Shown here in pieces: positions 27,055 through 36,712 of a DNA stretch of 64,000 bases. Within the stretch, counting starts at the first letter, position 1. Every line of letters starts with the position of its first letter. The notes beneath the pieces were generated by a model. It did no database searches. It worked only from the letters and a program-made list of their open reading frames with translations, and was not told where the DNA came from. Origin of the DNA: Pandoraea fibrosis (GTDB lineage: Bacteria; Pseudomonadota; Gammaproteobacteria; Burkholderiales; Burkholderiaceae); contig NZ_CP047385.1 of assembly GCF_000807775.2 (NCBI RefSeq), positions 1,426,001 to 1,490,000 of the forward strand, written 5' to 3'. The translations under genes and the position numbers were made by a program.

Positions 27055-27534
27055 TTAGTGCGTCACGCGGGTCACGCCGCCGCTCGAGAGCAGACGCACG
27101 CGCTGTCCCGGCTGGAATCCCTCGTCGGCATCTTGTGTGATGGCGCGCAGTTCGCCGTTGTCGAGTCGCACGGTGATTTCCAGACCCGCCTTCTTGCTCA
27201 TGCGGCTTTCGATGGCCTGACCCGCGACGGCGCCCAGCAGACCCCCGACGATGCCCGTCGCGATCGAGCCGCGACCCCCACCGATGGCGCTGCCGCCAAT
27301 CGCACCGAGTGCACCGCCGCCGGCGATACCGAGAATCCCCGGATCGCCGTTGCTGCTGTCGATCGTTACCGGACGCACCGATTCAACCGTGCCCATACGC
27401 ACGACCTGTTCGCGTTGCGCCTGACGGCTGTTGTAGACGCTCGCAGAATTGCTCGGACCGAACGCCGTGCAGGCGGACAGAGAGAGCGAAGCCGCGGCAG
27501 TGAGAATAATGAGCGGTGTGGTCAGTCGTGCCAT
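27055..27534 (-). CDS. SlyB/Pcp-type outer-membrane lipoprotein with glycine zipper
   Basis: A 159-residue lipoprotein: signal peptide ending LSLSAC (Cys about 22), a linker with GTVESVRPVTID, the glycine-zipper segment GIAGGGALGAIGGSAIGGG...GIVGGLLGAVAGQAIE (about 68-110), and a small C-terminal domain ITVRLDNGELRAITQ...FQPGQRVRLLSSGGVTRV. This is the architecture of SlyB/PcpA (17 kDa surface antigen), linked in enterics to outer-membrane stress. Single gene converging on the histone terminator. Specific function unknown here. Confidence 0.88.
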   Translation of the reverse strand: MARLTTPLIILTAAASLSLSACTAFGPSNSASVYNSRQAQREQVVRMGTVESVRPVTIDSSNGDPGILGIAGGGALGAIGGSAIGGGRGSIATGIVGGLLGAVAGQAIESRMSKKAGLEITVRLDNGELRAITQDADEGFQPGQRVRLLSSGGVTRVTH

Positions 27535-27553
27535 CGTTATGCCTTTGCTGGAA

Positions 27554-28489
27554 TCATTCGAAGCGCTGGCCGAACGCTTCTACATAGTGCGCCTCGATAT
27601 CGCTGCGCGTCGGTGCGTAAGTCTGCGGGCCCTGCTCGGCAATCTTGAGGGAACCCATCAGGCTGGCCAGGCGGCCGGTCGTCGGCCAGTCGAGGCCCTT
27701 TTCGATGCCATACAGCAACCCGCCACGGAAAGCGTCGCCGCACCCGGTGGGATCGACGACACGCTTGGCGGTCACGGCAGGAATGTCGTGTTGCTTGCCG
27801 TCGGCGAAGATTAGGGCCCCGTGCTCTCCGCGCGTGACGACAAGTGCCTCCACACGGGACTGCAGGTCTTCCATCGACCAGCCGGTCTTCGAGCAGAGGA
27901 GCTTGGCTTCGTAGTCGTTGACCGCAAGATACGTTGCGAGTTCCACCATGCGACGCAGTGCCTCAGCCGAGAGCAGCGGCAAGCCCTGGCCCGGGTCGAA
28001 CACGAACGGCACGCCCGCCGCGGCGAAGCCTTCGGCGTGGGCGAGCATGGCGTCGGGAGCGTCGGGGGCGACGATGCCGAGCGTGGCGCCTTGGACATCG
28101 GCCACGCGATTGCGCGCCGAGAACATCATGGCGCCCGGGTGGAAGGCGGTGATCTGGTTATTGTCCAGATCGGTGGTGATCATGGCGTTCGCCGTCATGC
28201 TGTCGCTGACGGTACGCACGAATTCCGTCGTCATGCCAAGCGACTGGAAGCGCTCGAGATAGGCGCCGCCATCGTCGCCGACCATCCCCATCACCACCGG
28301 CGTGCCACCCAGCAAATGCAGGCTGTAGCCGATGTTGCCCGCGCAACCGCCGAAGTTACGGCGCATGGTCGGCACAAGGAAGCTGACGTTCAGGATGTGC
28401 ACCTGATCGGGCAGGATGTGCTCGCCGAAGCGGCCTTCGAACGTCATGATGTTGTCGTAGGCGAGCGAGCCGCAAATCACGGTGGTCAC
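27554..28489 (-). CDS. PfkB family carbohydrate/nucleoside kinase
   Basis: Ribokinase-fold enzyme. The frame extends to 28543, but GTG at 28489 with AAGGA eight bases upstream gives 311 residues beginning VTTVICGSLAYDNIMTF. PfkB signature 1 is at NFGGCAGNIGYSLHLLGG (about 43-60) and signature 2 with the catalytic Asp at VDPTGCGDAFRGG (about 245-257). In Burkholderiales such proteins are often called adenosine kinase; the substrate cannot be read from sequence. It sits between slyB and tpx, all on the minus strand. Confidence 0.88.
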   Translation of the reverse strand: MTTVICGSLAYDNIMTFEGRFGEHILPDQVHILNVSFLVPTMRRNFGGCAGNIGYSLHLLGGTPVVMGMVGDDGGAYLERFQSLGMTTEFVRTVSDSMTANAMITTDLDNNQITAFHPGAMMFSARNRVADVQGATLGIVAPDAPDAMLAHAEGFAAAGVPFVFDPGQGLPLLSAEALRRMVELATYLAVNDYEAKLLCSKTGWSMEDLQSRVEALVVTRGEHGALIFADGKQHDIPAVTAKRVVDPTGCGDAFRGGLLYGIEKGLDWPTTGRLASLMGSLKIAEQGPQTYAPTRSDIEAHYVEAFGQRFE

Positions 28490-28573
28490 GGGAGAGGTCC
28501 TTGCGAAAAATAGAAAAGGGGGCCAACAAGGGCGGCGGCACATGCGCGTCGGTTCGCGTCGGCGTGTGCAGCT

Positions 28574-28605
28574 AAAAAACTGGCCGACGCATTCCTTGCG
28601 TCGGC
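28574..28605 (-). terminator. Terminator after tpx
   Basis: GCCGACGCA/TGCGTCGGC stem with a 5-base loop (28583-28605); on the minus strand it is followed after three bases by six T. It would separate tpx from the kinase gene. Confidence 0.75.
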
Positions 28606-28663
28606 GCGGGAACTACGCCCGGCGCACCGGCGGAGCCGGATACGCCAGATAAACGACCGTGAT

Positions 28664-29164
28664 TTACGACAGGGCGGCGAGCGCTGCGTCGTAGTTCGGT
28701 TCGTTCTTGATCTCGGGCACGAGTTCAGCGTGAACGACGCGGTTATCGGCGTCGAGCACCACGACAGCGCGTGCCGCCACACCGGCGAGCGGACCCGTCG
28801 TGATCGCGACACCGTAGTTCTTGAGGAACTCGCGACCGCGCATGGTCGAGAGCGTAACGACGTTGTTCAGGCCTTCGGTGGCGCAGAAACGGCTCATCGC
28901 GAACGGCAGGTCGGCCGAGATCACGAGGACGACGGTATTCTCGAGCTTGCCGGCGGCTTCGTTGAACTTGCGGGTCGACGTGGCGCAGGTCGGCGTGTCG
29001 AGACTCGGCACGATATTGAGCACCTTGCGCTTGCCGGCAAAGTCGTCGAGCGTGACGTCTTGCAACTTAGCGTTGACGAGCGAGAGTGCCGGTGCGGTCT
29101 GACCTTTCTGCGGGAACTGGCCGTCGACTTCGATGGGGTTACCCCCGAGTGTGACTTGGGACAT
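28664..29164 (-). CDS. tpx: Thiol peroxidase (2-Cys peroxiredoxin)
   Basis: Reduces hydrogen peroxide and alkyl peroxides using thioredoxin. The ATG at 29164 has AGGAG six bases upstream; 166 residues. Peroxidatic Cys60 lies in [15 protein letters not shown] and resolving Cys94 in MSRFCATEG, the spacing that defines the Tpx class. Full length with all family segments. Downstream of the zinc-ribbon gene on the same strand; no OxyR site recognised. Confidence 0.97.
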   Translation of the reverse strand: MSQVTLGGNPIEVDGQFPQKGQTAPALSLVNAKLQDVTLDDFAGKRKVLNIVPSLDTPTCATSTRKFNEAAGKLENTVVLVISADLPFAMSRFCATEGLNNVVTLSTMRGREFLKNYGVAITTGPLAGVAARAVVVLDADNRVVHAELVPEIKNEPNYDAALAALS

Positions 29165-29196
29165 CAATATCTCCTAGATTGAGTGCAACAGCGCTA

Positions 29197-30354
29197 TCAG
29201 GGATAGAACGCGAGCACCCGGTAATTGCTTGCTAGCGCTGCCTGCGCCGACAATCGTAACCGAATCGTGCGTTCATTGCGTGAAGCCAGACCGGCCTCGC
29301 GCAGTGCGCTGTCGGTGACGTAGTCGCTGGCCGCAAATACGCGTCGCACGACGGGCTTTCCCTCAAGGTCCGACAGCGTCAACTCGAGCGACGGCCAGGC
29401 GAGCGCGTAGTCCGCCTGATTGCGGATGAACACGGTGAGCGTCATCGGCACGGCGTTGCCGGGCGAGGCAGACGCCGCGCTTGCCGTCGTGTCGGAGGTG
29501 TCCGCGGTGTCGCCTGCGGTGGCTTCGTCGGTCACCAGCGTGACGCTGGAAATCTGAATCATGTCCGGTTGACGCGGCGGCGCGATCGTCACATGCATCG
29601 GGCGGCCGATAGCGGCGAACACACCGCGCAACGCCGGCACCCGGTCGATCACTGCGGCGCGTTCGATCCATGCCCACTGTGCGATCAGACCGAGGATGGC
29701 CAGTGTGAGCAGCACGCGCCAGATCACGCGAGCGGCACCGGGGCGTTGCGGTTGTCCGGTGAGCGTAGGCGACATGGGCGGTTCGCTGCGCGGTATCGAT
29801 GTGTTCTGTGCGGTCGGTGCGGCGAGTACCGTGGGGTCGTCGTCGATGTAGCGTCCCGGGCCGTGATGCATTTGCGCACGGCTTTCGTCGGGGCTGCCCA
29901 ACAGGGCCGCAATGGCGGTGGGCGTCAGCATCTCGGGCACCGGCGGTCGCCCGCTCGAGGCTGAGGGGGCGCCGGATGCCGAGGATTCGTTCGCCGGAGG
30001 CGATATGGAGGCAAGCGACTGAGCAGGCTCCGGCACGGGTGAGGGCGACGTCGCTGCTAGCGATTCGCCCGCGACGTCGGGCGCGCCGATGTCGCTCGTG
30101 GCAACGGCGTCGGCAAGCGACGCGTCTTCGACGAGCGCTGTGCCCGTCGCACTCGTGGTTTCGGCGGCCCCGGTGGACGCATCGTCACTCGCGTCGCTCG
30201 GCGGGTCGCAAAGATAGACGCGTCCGTCGAACACTTCTCGACAGTTGCCGCAACGCACGAGGCCGTCGCGCAGCTTAAGCTGGTCCGCGACGACGCGAAA
30301 GACCGTATGGCAGTGAGGGCAGCGGGTAGCGAGAACGCGCGAGGACTGGGTCAT
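29197..30354 (-). CDS. Zinc-ribbon plus DUF3426 membrane protein
   Basis: A 385-residue protein in three parts: an N-terminal MJ0042-type zinc ribbon with CPHC (12-15) and CGNC (35-38); a long Ala/Ser/Pro/Asp-rich linker (about 50-205); and a transmembrane helix VIWRVLLTLAILGLIAQWAW (about 213-232) leading to a periplasmic DUF3426 domain with QADYALAWPSLELTLSDLEGKPVVRRVF. This arrangement is typical beside prmA in betaproteobacteria. The role is unknown; a redox or metal sensor at the membrane is conceivable. Confidence 0.85.
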   Translation of the reverse strand: MTQSSRVLATRCPHCHTVFRVVADQLKLRDGLVRCGNCREVFDGRVYLCDPPSDASDDASTGAAETTSATGTALVEDASLADAVATSDIGAPDVAGESLAATSPSPVPEPAQSLASISPPANESSASGAPSASSGRPPVPEMLTPTAIAALLGSPDESRAQMHHGPGRYIDDDPTVLAAPTAQNTSIPRSEPPMSPTLTGQPQRPGAARVIWRVLLTLAILGLIAQWAWIERAAVIDRVPALRGVFAAIGRPMHVTIAPPRQPDMIQISSVTLVTDEATAGDTADTSDTTASAASASPGNAVPMTLTVFIRNQADYALAWPSLELTLSDLEGKPVVRRVFAASDYVTDSALREAGLASRNERTIRLRLSAQAALASNYRVLAFYP

Positions 30355-30386
30355 GGGACTCGGGGGCTCGGCGCGTGATGCGCGGC

Positions 30387-31280
30387 TTAGCTGGCGGCCT
30401 GCCCGTGCAGGCAGACCCAGCCATCGTGAGCGCGCCAGACCGACATCTTCATATAGGGCGCGTAGGCCGCGATCACCTCGTCAGCCTGTCGTTCCAGCAC
30501 GCCAGACAGCGCGAGGCGTCCGCCCGGTGCGACGCGAGACGTCAGCATCGAGGCAAGCAGCTTGAGCGGATTCGACAGGATATTGGCGACCACGATATTG
30601 AACTGGCCGTCGCGCAGATCGTCGGGCAGCCCGTATTCGACCGGCGCATGATTGCGTTCGCTGTTGTAGCGGGCGGACTCGACCGCTTGCGGATCGATAT
30701 CGATACCGATGACCGGATCGGCGCCGCACTTGCGCGCGAGAATCGCCAGAATGCCCGAACCGCAGCCGTAGTCGAGCAGCGACTGACCCGGTTGAACATG
30801 CTGTTCGAGCCACTCCATGCACAGGCGCGTGGTCGGATGGCTGCCGGTGCCAAAGGCCAGACCCGGATCGAGTTCGAGGATGAGGGCGTCGGTGTCCGGG
30901 GCGTCGTGCCACGACGGCACGACCCAGATCCGCTGGCCGATCTGCATCGGTTCGAACTGCGATTGCGTGAGGCGCACCCAATCCTGGTCTTCCACGTCAC
31001 GCAAGGTGAACGCGGGGGACTCGGTGAGACCCAGTTCATTGATCGCCGCCGCGAGCAGCACGGCGGCGTCCTGATCTTCCCCCACCAGCGCGACCACGCG
31101 CGAGTGTTGCCACGCGGTGTCCGGCGGGGTCAGGCCAGGCTCGCCGAACATCGGCTGCTCGTCGGGCGTGTCGGCGTCCGCGTCTTCGACCGAGACCGAC
31201 AGCACGCCGAGATCGAGCAGGGCGTCTGACAGGGCCTCGGCCTGAGCACGGGCGACTTCTACGACGAGTTCGCGATACAT
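30387..31280 (-). CDS. prmA: Ribosomal protein L11 methyltransferase
   Basis: SAM-dependent enzyme that trimethylates L11 on several residues. The 297 residues begin with [25 protein letters not shown] (substrate-recognition domain, about 1-100). The Rossmann domain follows with the SAM motif [14 protein letters not shown] (about 162-175), [14 protein letters not shown] and the catalytic-type [11 protein letters not shown]. Lies just downstream of accC, the common accBC-prmA order. Confidence 0.95.
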   Translation of the reverse strand: MYRELVVEVARAQAEALSDALLDLGVLSVSVEDADADTPDEQPMFGEPGLTPPDTAWQHSRVVALVGEDQDAAVLLAAAINELGLTESPAFTLRDVEDQDWVRLTQSQFEPMQIGQRIWVVPSWHDAPDTDALILELDPGLAFGTGSHPTTRLCMEWLEQHVQPGQSLLDYGCGSGILAILARKCGADPVIGIDIDPQAVESARYNSERNHAPVEYGLPDDLRDGQFNIVVANILSNPLKLLASMLTSRVAPGGRLALSGVLERQADEVIAAYAPYMKMSVWRAHDGWVCLHGQAAS

Positions 31281-31307
31281 AGCGAGTAGTTCCTGCGAAA
31301 TAACGAC

Positions 31308-32669
31308 TTAATTACCGCCGACGGCAGACTTCTGCGCCAGCTTGTGTTCCAGATAATGAATGCTCGTGCCGCCTTCGACGAACTTGGCGTCGAGCATCAA
31401 TTCCCGGTGCAGGGGGATGTTCGTCTGGATACCTTCGATCACGATTTCCGAGAGCGCCACGCGCATGCGGCGAATCGCCTGATCGCGCGTTGCACCGTAG
31501 GCGATCAGCTTGCCGATCATCGAGTCGTAGTTAGGCGGGACGAAATAGCCGTTGTACGCATGCGAGTCAACGCGAATGCCGGGGCCGCCCGGCATATGCC
31601 AGGCGGTGATGCGGCCCGGCGACGGCGTGAACTTGAACGGATCTTCGGCGTTGATACGGCACTCGATGGCGTGACCCTGGAACTGGATGTCGCGCTGACG
31701 GTAGGCGAGCTTCTCGCCGGCCGCGATGCGGATCTGTTCCTGCACGATATCGATACCCGTGATCATCTCCGTGACCGGGTGTTCGACCTGCACGCGCGTG
31801 TTCATTTCGATGAAGTAGAACTCGTTGTTCTCGAACAGGAACTCGAACGTGCCGGCGCCGACATAACCCATCTTCTTGCAGGCGTCGGCGCAGCGATCAC
31901 CGATGCGCTCGATCAGACGGCGCGGGATCAGCGGTGCAGTCGCCTCTTCGATCACCTTCTGGTGACGGCGCTGCATCGAGCAATCGCGCTCGCCCAGCCA
32001 GATGGCATTCTTGTGCTTGTCGGCGAGAATCTGGATTTCGATATGGCGCGGGTTCTCGAGGAACTTCTCCATATAGACTTCCGGGTTGCCGAATGCACGG
32101 CCCGCTTCTTCACGAGTCATGTTGACCGCGTTCACGAGCGCCGCTTCCGTGTGCACCACGCGCATGCCGCGACCACCGCCGCCGCCTGCGGCCTTGATGA
32201 TCACCGGATAGCCGATCTGACGTGCAATGCGCACGATTTCCTTCGGATCGTCGGGCAATGCGCCTTCCGAACCCGGCACGCACGGCACACCGGTCTTGAT
32301 CATCGTCTGCTTGGCCGAGACCTTGTCGCCCATCAGGCGAATGGTGTCGGGGCGCGGACCGATGAACGTAAAGCCCGATTGCTCGACGCGCTCGGCGAAG
32401 TCGGCATTTTCGGAGAGGAAACCGTAGCCCGGGTGAATGGCCTGAGCGTCGGTGACTTCCGCTGCGCTGATGAGCGCCGGCATGTTCAGATAGCTCAACG
32501 GCGACGGGGCCGGGCCGATACAAACGGCTTCGTCAGCGAGCTTGACGTACTTCGCTTCCTTATCCGCTTCGGAATACACCACGACGGTCTTGATGCCCAT
32601 CTCGCGGCACGCGCGCTGGATGCGCAAGGCGATTTCGCCGCGGTTGGCGATGAGAATTTTTTCAAACAT
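31308..32669 (-). CDS. accC: Acetyl-CoA carboxylase, biotin carboxylase subunit
   Basis: ATP-grasp enzyme that carboxylates biotin on AccB, the first half-reaction of fatty acid synthesis. The frame is open further upstream, but [20 protein letters not shown] starting at the ATG at 32669 is the family start (453 residues). ATP-binding loop [14 protein letters not shown] (about 159-172), the carboxylase signature [17 protein letters not shown] and catalytic region [14 protein letters not shown] are present. About 100 bp after accB; the two are co-transcribed. Confidence 0.97.
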   Translation of the reverse strand: MFEKILIANRGEIALRIQRACREMGIKTVVVYSEADKEAKYVKLADEAVCIGPAPSPLSYLNMPALISAAEVTDAQAIHPGYGFLSENADFAERVEQSGFTFIGPRPDTIRLMGDKVSAKQTMIKTGVPCVPGSEGALPDDPKEIVRIARQIGYPVIIKAAGGGGGRGMRVVHTEAALVNAVNMTREEAGRAFGNPEVYMEKFLENPRHIEIQILADKHKNAIWLGERDCSMQRRHQKVIEEATAPLIPRRLIERIGDRCADACKKMGYVGAGTFEFLFENNEFYFIEMNTRVQVEHPVTEMITGIDIVQEQIRIAAGEKLAYRQRDIQFQGHAIECRINAEDPFKFTPSPGRITAWHMPGGPGIRVDSHAYNGYFVPPNYDSMIGKLIAYGATRDQAIRRMRVALSEIVIEGIQTNIPLHRELMLDAKFVEGGTSIHYLEHKLAQKSAVGGN

Positions 32670-32768
32670 TATGTGCAGTCCTGCCCGTAAGGGGAGAGGA
32701 TCGGGGCCGGGCGCCGCTGGCAGCCGGGCGGCACACAGCCGCGCAGGCGGGGCGTCCGACAACCGGCA

Positions 32769-33230
32769 TTAGCCGATCACGAACAGCGGTTGACCGTATT
32801 CCACGGCTTGACCGTTCTCGACCAGAATTTCCTTGATCACGCCAGCCTTGTCCGACTCGATTTCGTTGAGCAGCTTCATCGCTTCGATGATGCACAGCGT
32901 CTGGCCTTCCTTGACCGTGTCGCCGACTTGCGCGAACGGATCGGCACCCGGCGACGGGGCGCGATAGAACGTCCCGACCATCGGCGAGGTCACGATATGA
33001 CCTTGCGGCAGCACCGGCGTTGCCGGGGCCGGTGCGGCGCTCGACGCGACCGGGGCTTGCGCAGCGGCCTGCGGGGCGAGTGCCGGCATGGCCATCTGCA
33101 TCGGGGCGGCGATCACTTGCGGCGGTGCCTTGACGATGCGGACCTTGCCTTCGCCTTCGGTGACTTCGAGTTCGGAAATACCCGATTCGGCCACGAGGTC
33201 GATCAACGTCTTGAGTTTGCGCAAATCCAT
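32769..33230 (-). CDS. accB: Acetyl-CoA carboxylase biotin carboxyl carrier protein
   Basis: Carries the biotin that shuttles carboxyl groups from AccC to AccDA. Start chosen at the ATG at 33230 ([20 protein letters not shown]), giving 153 residues. N-terminal domain (1-40), Ala/Pro-rich hinge (41-78), then the biotinyl domain with the thumb-containing [18 protein letters not shown] and the biotinylation motif IEAMKL with Lys119. First gene of accB-accC-prmA. Confidence 0.97.
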   Translation of the reverse strand: MDLRKLKTLIDLVAESGISELEVTEGEGKVRIVKAPPQVIAAPMQMAMPALAPQAAAQAPVASSAAPAPATPVLPQGHIVTSPMVGTFYRAPSPGADPFAQVGDTVKEGQTLCIIEAMKLLNEIESDKAGVIKEILVENGQAVEYGQPLFVIG

Positions 33231-33303
33231 GAAGGAAGCTCCTTGATTCGATATCGACGCGGAGGCAGCGCCCCCGCGCGGGGAAATAGGGGATGTAAGA
33301 GGA

Positions 33304-33750
33304 CTACCCGCCGGCGAGTCGCCGCAGGGCAAAATCGAGTGCGAAGGTGTAACCGCGCCAGCCCAGGCCGCAGATCACGCCTTGCGCAATATCGGATAAG
33401 TACGAGTGATGCCGGAAGGCCTCGCGCGCATGGACGTTCGAGAGGTGAACCTCGACGAACGGTATGCCTACCCCGGCCAGCGCGTCGCGAATGGCTACGC
33501 TGGTGTGGGTGTAGGCCGCAGGGTTGATGACGATGAAGTCGATCGACTCATCGCGCGCCGCCTGAATCCGGTCAACCAATGCGCCTTCGTGATTGCTCTG
33601 GAATGTCGCCACCTCGGCACCCGCCGCCTTGCCTTGCGCCACAAGGGCGGAGTCAATGTCGGCCAACGTCGTGCGACCGTACACCTCCGGCTCGCGAGTA
33701 CCGAGCAGGTTCAGGTTAGGGCCATGGAGCACGAGAATGCGGTGAGGCAT
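33304..33750 (-). CDS. aroQ: 3-dehydroquinate dehydratase, type II
   Basis: Dehydrates 3-dehydroquinate in the shikimate pathway; the type II enzyme is a dodecamer unrelated to AroD. The ATG at 33750 begins [21 protein letters not shown]; 148 residues. The catalytic Tyr is in PEVYGRTTL, the flexible Arg/Glu loop in [13 protein letters not shown], and the catalytic His in [18 protein letters not shown]. Upstream of accB on the same strand, as in many proteobacteria. aroE lies 8 kb away. Confidence 0.97.
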   Translation of the reverse strand: MPHRILVLHGPNLNLLGTREPEVYGRTTLADIDSALVAQGKAAGAEVATFQSNHEGALVDRIQAARDESIDFIVINPAAYTHTSVAIRDALAGVGIPFVEVHLSNVHAREAFRHHSYLSDIAQGVICGLGWRGYTFALDFALRRLAGG

Positions 33751-33882
33751 CGGCGAATCAAATTTCACGAAATTGGGCGCAATTAAACGCCAGTTGGTGG
33801 ATTTTGTCCAGTGGGGCGAAAATCGGGCCCCGCCACTCACGTCTGGCGGGACTTCCCGGGATTTCCCTTTTTCGCGGTGGGG

Positions 33883-34407
33883 TCAGATGAGCGGTTTGAG
33901 CGCTGTGCGGACTTCGTCCGACGTGATGCGGCCGAGTTTCTCGTAGTGCAGACGGCCTTGAGGGTCGATCACGACGGTAAAGGGTAACGCCCCGGCCTTG
34001 TTGCCCAACGCCCGGGCCAGATCGGTGCCTGCGTAACCCGCCACGAGCAATGGATAGTCCACCTTCACCTTTTGTTCGAAGGCGATCATGTTCTGCGCGG
34101 TATCGATGCCGATTCCGACGAATTGGACGTTTTTACTACCGAATTCCGCAGATAACGCCTGCAAATCGGGCATTTCTTCCACGCAGGGCCCGCACCACGG
34201 GGCCCAGAAGTTGACCACCAGTGTTTTGCCGCGCCATTGAGAGACGGCTTGCTCGTTACCGCTCAGGTCGGGCAGGCGGGTAGCGAGCAACTGGGCGACG
34301 GCGGCGTCCGAGGCGCTCGCCGCCGGCTGGTTCCGGTGGCCGAGCCAGAATCCGCCCGCCAGTCCTGCGAGCGCCAGAATCACCAGAATAACGATGCGTT
34401 TTGCCAT
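33883..34407 (-). CDS. TlpA/ResA-type membrane-anchored thiol:disulfide oxidoreductase
   Basis: A 174-residue periplasmic thioredoxin-like protein. N-terminal uncleaved signal anchor IVILVILALAGLAGGFWLG (about 5-23), then a thioredoxin fold with the active site APWCGPC (69-75), a GIGIDTAQNM segment, and the cis-Pro in GALPFTVVID. It is of the reducing TlpA/ResA type used in cytochrome c maturation or copper handling. Between aroQ and the uncharacterised gene next to mpl. Confidence 0.88.
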   Translation of the reverse strand: MAKRIVILVILALAGLAGGFWLGHRNQPAASASDAAVAQLLATRLPDLSGNEQAVSQWRGKTLVVNFWAPWCGPCVEEMPDLQALSAEFGSKNVQFVGIGIDTAQNMIAFEQKVKVDYPLLVAGYAGTDLARALGNKAGALPFTVVIDPQGRLHYEKLGRITSDEVRTALKPLI

Positions 34408-34506
34408 GATGGGAGGGTGGGCAGAGGTGCCGGGATCAACGGTAGACGAAAAACGGAGGGTAATTGCGAAGAATTAATGGGGATTTGGTCGCCATCTGAC
34501 GACAGA

Positions 34507-35157
34507 TCAACTGCTGTGCGCTTGTTCGGTCGCTTCGGCGATCAGTGAGCGCAGACCGTTCGCATCCACGCGCACCGGGCGGCCATTGCCGTCGCTCGCC
34601 TTGAGCGCACCCCGCATGTCGTCCATGGAGTAGAGCGACAGGTGCACGCCCGCTGGCTCACCGCGTTGATGACGCTCGCGCCAGAGGAAACTCAGTGTCT
34701 CGACCATACCGCGGCCATTGAAATGGCGGCTCTCCGAGACTTCATAGTCGATGCCCCGATTCAGCAGATCAATGGCCACTTCTTTCGGATTGTCGCAAAA
34801 AGCCTGCAGATAGATATCCGATAGTGCCGTGGCGGTGCCGTTATAGACGGCGCCGGTAATATATGGCCGGTAGCGCGCCAGCTCAGTCATCACCGTGAGC
34901 GCCACCTGACGCAGGTGCGCCAGCTCGGCCGGTTGCGTGTCGGAGAGGAATGTCTGGACATACTCACGGACTTCCGCTTCGATCTGGTCATTATCTGGCA
35001 GCAATTCGCCGGCAATGCGCGTCTCTCCGGTGATCTGCTTCGCTGCCTTGCGCTTCGCGCTGGCATAGTCGGCGCCCTCCTCAGCGATCAGGCGGGCGGC
35101 GGCCAGCGCAATTTCTTCGCGCAGGCGTTGAGCGTCGGTCCAGGATTTACGTGTCAT
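34507..35157 (-). CDS. Conserved protein of unknown function divergent from mpl
   Basis: A 216-residue soluble protein beginning MTRKSWTDAQRLREEIALAAARLIAEEGADYASAKRKAA (ATG at 35157; longer starts are possible). The N-terminal part is helical, with the dense charged AEEGADYASAKRKAAKQ. The middle contains RYRPYITGAVYNGTATALSDIYLQAF and CDNPKEVAIDLLNRGIDYEV, resembling a nucleotidyltransferase-like fold, though I cannot confirm the catalytic residues. No signal peptide or membrane helix. Shares its upstream region with mpl, which encodes a cell-wall recycling ligase. I do not recognise a specific function. Confidence 0.75.
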   Translation of the reverse strand: MTRKSWTDAQRLREEIALAAARLIAEEGADYASAKRKAAKQITGETRIAGELLPDNDQIEAEVREYVQTFLSDTQPAELAHLRQVALTVMTELARYRPYITGAVYNGTATALSDIYLQAFCDNPKEVAIDLLNRGIDYEVSESRHFNGRGMVETLSFLWRERHQRGEPAGVHLSLYSMDDMRGALKASDGNGRPVRVDANGLRSLIAEATEQAHSS

Positions 35158-35276
35158 GCGGACGATGATACCCGAAAGGCATTGCGGAGCACGCCGCAGG
35201 TACAATGGAGCCCTTGGCTTTTCGGCACCCCCATTTCCCGCACGGGTTCGGCCCGTTCTCACCACGCTCCCCATCC

Positions 35277-36659
35277 ATGCATATTCATATTCTTGGCATT
35301 TGCGGCACGTTCATGGGCGGTCTGGCAGTCCTCGCGCGACAGGCCGGCCATACTGTCACGGGTTGCGACGCCAATGTCTATCCGCCGATGAGCACGCAGC
35401 TCGAGGCGCAGGGTATCCGGTTGATCGAAGGGTTCGACGCCGAACAGGTCTCGCTGGAACCCGACCTTTTCGTGATCGGCAACGTGGTCTCGCGCGGCAA
35501 TCCGCTGATGGAAGAGATCCTGAATCGGAACCTGCCTTACACCTCGGGCCCGCAATGGCTCGGCGAGCACGTGCTGTCGAGCAAGTGGGTGCTGGCCGTG
35601 GCGGGAACCCATGGCAAGACGACCACCACGTCGATGCTGACCTGGATTCTTGAAGACGCCGGCTACAACCCGGGCTTTCTCGTTGGCGGCGTGCCGATGA
35701 ATTTCGGGATTTCGGCCCGTCTGACAGACAGCGATTTCTTCGTGATCGAGGCCGACGAGTACGACACTGCCTTCTTCGACAAGCGCTCCAAATTCGTCCA
35801 CTACCATCCGCGCACGGTGATCCTGAACAATCTGGAGTTCGATCACGCCGACATCTTCCCGGATCTGACGGCCATCGAGACGCAATTCCACCATCTGGTG
35901 CGCACCGTGCCGGGTCAGGGCCGCGTGATCGTCAACGGTCGCGAGGCGGCGCTCGAGCGCGTGCTGGCGCGTGGATGCTGGAGTGAGGTCGAACGCTTTG
36001 GCGTGGCCGATGGCTGGCACGTTGCTCAGGCCAACGACACGCTCGCCCCTGGGCAGGAGGCGTTCTGGGTCCACCACGGCCCGGTGGCGGCCGGCGAAGT
36101 GAAGTGGTCGCTCCAGGGGGAGCACAACCGGATGAACGCGCTGGCCGCGTTGGCCGCCGCGCGACATGTCGGGGTGCCGCCGGAGCAGGGCGCGGCGTCG
36201 CTTGGCAAGTTTCAGAACGTGAAGCGCCGCATGGAAGTGCGCGGCGAAGCGGCGGGTGTCACCGTATATGACGACTTCGCCCACCATCCGACCGCCATCC
36301 AGACGACGCTGGCCGGGTTGCGCCGCCGTGCGGGCAGCGCGCGTATTCTGGCGGTGCTCGAACCGCGCTCGAATACGATGAAGCTTGGCGTGATGAAGGC
36401 TCAATTGCCCGCCAGTCTCGCAGATGCTGATCTGGTGTTCGGTTATGGCGCCCCTTCGGGCAAAGACGCCCTCGGCTGGAATCTCGCCGAGGCACTTGCT
36501 CCGCTCGGCGCACGGGCGCAGGCATTCAGCGATATCGATGGCCTGGTGCGCGCCGTGAGTGCGGCGGCACAGCCGGGCGATCAGATTGTGGTGATGAGTA
36601 ACGGCGGCTTCGGCGGCATTCATCAGAAATTGCTCGACGCGCTGGCGGCGCGCGCCTGA
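35277..36659 (+). CDS. mpl: UDP-N-acetylmuramate:L-alanyl-gamma-D-glutamyl-meso-diaminopimelate ligase
   Basis: Murein peptide ligase that attaches recovered tripeptide to UDP-MurNAc, complementing AmpD in wall recycling. The ATG at 35277 (MHIHILGICGTFMGGLAVLA) gives 460 residues. N-terminal Rossmann domain, ATP loop AGTHGKTTTTSM (109-120), DEYDTAFFDKRSKFVHY typical of Mpl versus MurC, HNRMNALAALAAA, and YDDFAHHPTA. A TACAAT at 35201-35206 may be its -10. Identification is firm because the MHIHILGICGTFMGG start is Mpl-specific. Confidence 0.95.
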   Translation: MHIHILGICGTFMGGLAVLARQAGHTVTGCDANVYPPMSTQLEAQGIRLIEGFDAEQVSLEPDLFVIGNVVSRGNPLMEEILNRNLPYTSGPQWLGEHVLSSKWVLAVAGTHGKTTTTSMLTWILEDAGYNPGFLVGGVPMNFGISARLTDSDFFVIEADEYDTAFFDKRSKFVHYHPRTVILNNLEFDHADIFPDLTAIETQFHHLVRTVPGQGRVIVNGREAALERVLARGCWSEVERFGVADGWHVAQANDTLAPGQEAFWVHHGPVAAGEVKWSLQGEHNRMNALAALAAARHVGVPPEQGAASLGKFQNVKRRMEVRGEAAGVTVYDDFAHHPTAIQTTLAGLRRRAGSARILAVLEPRSNTMKLGVMKAQLPASLADADLVFGYGAPSGKDALGWNLAEALAPLGARAQAFSDIDGLVRAVSAAAQPGDQIVVMSNGGFGGIHQKLLDALAARA

Positions 36660-36712
36660 TTCGGGCGCGATGGCGCTCGGCGCACATTGACTTGGTTTTA
36701 TCGGGGGCTCAC

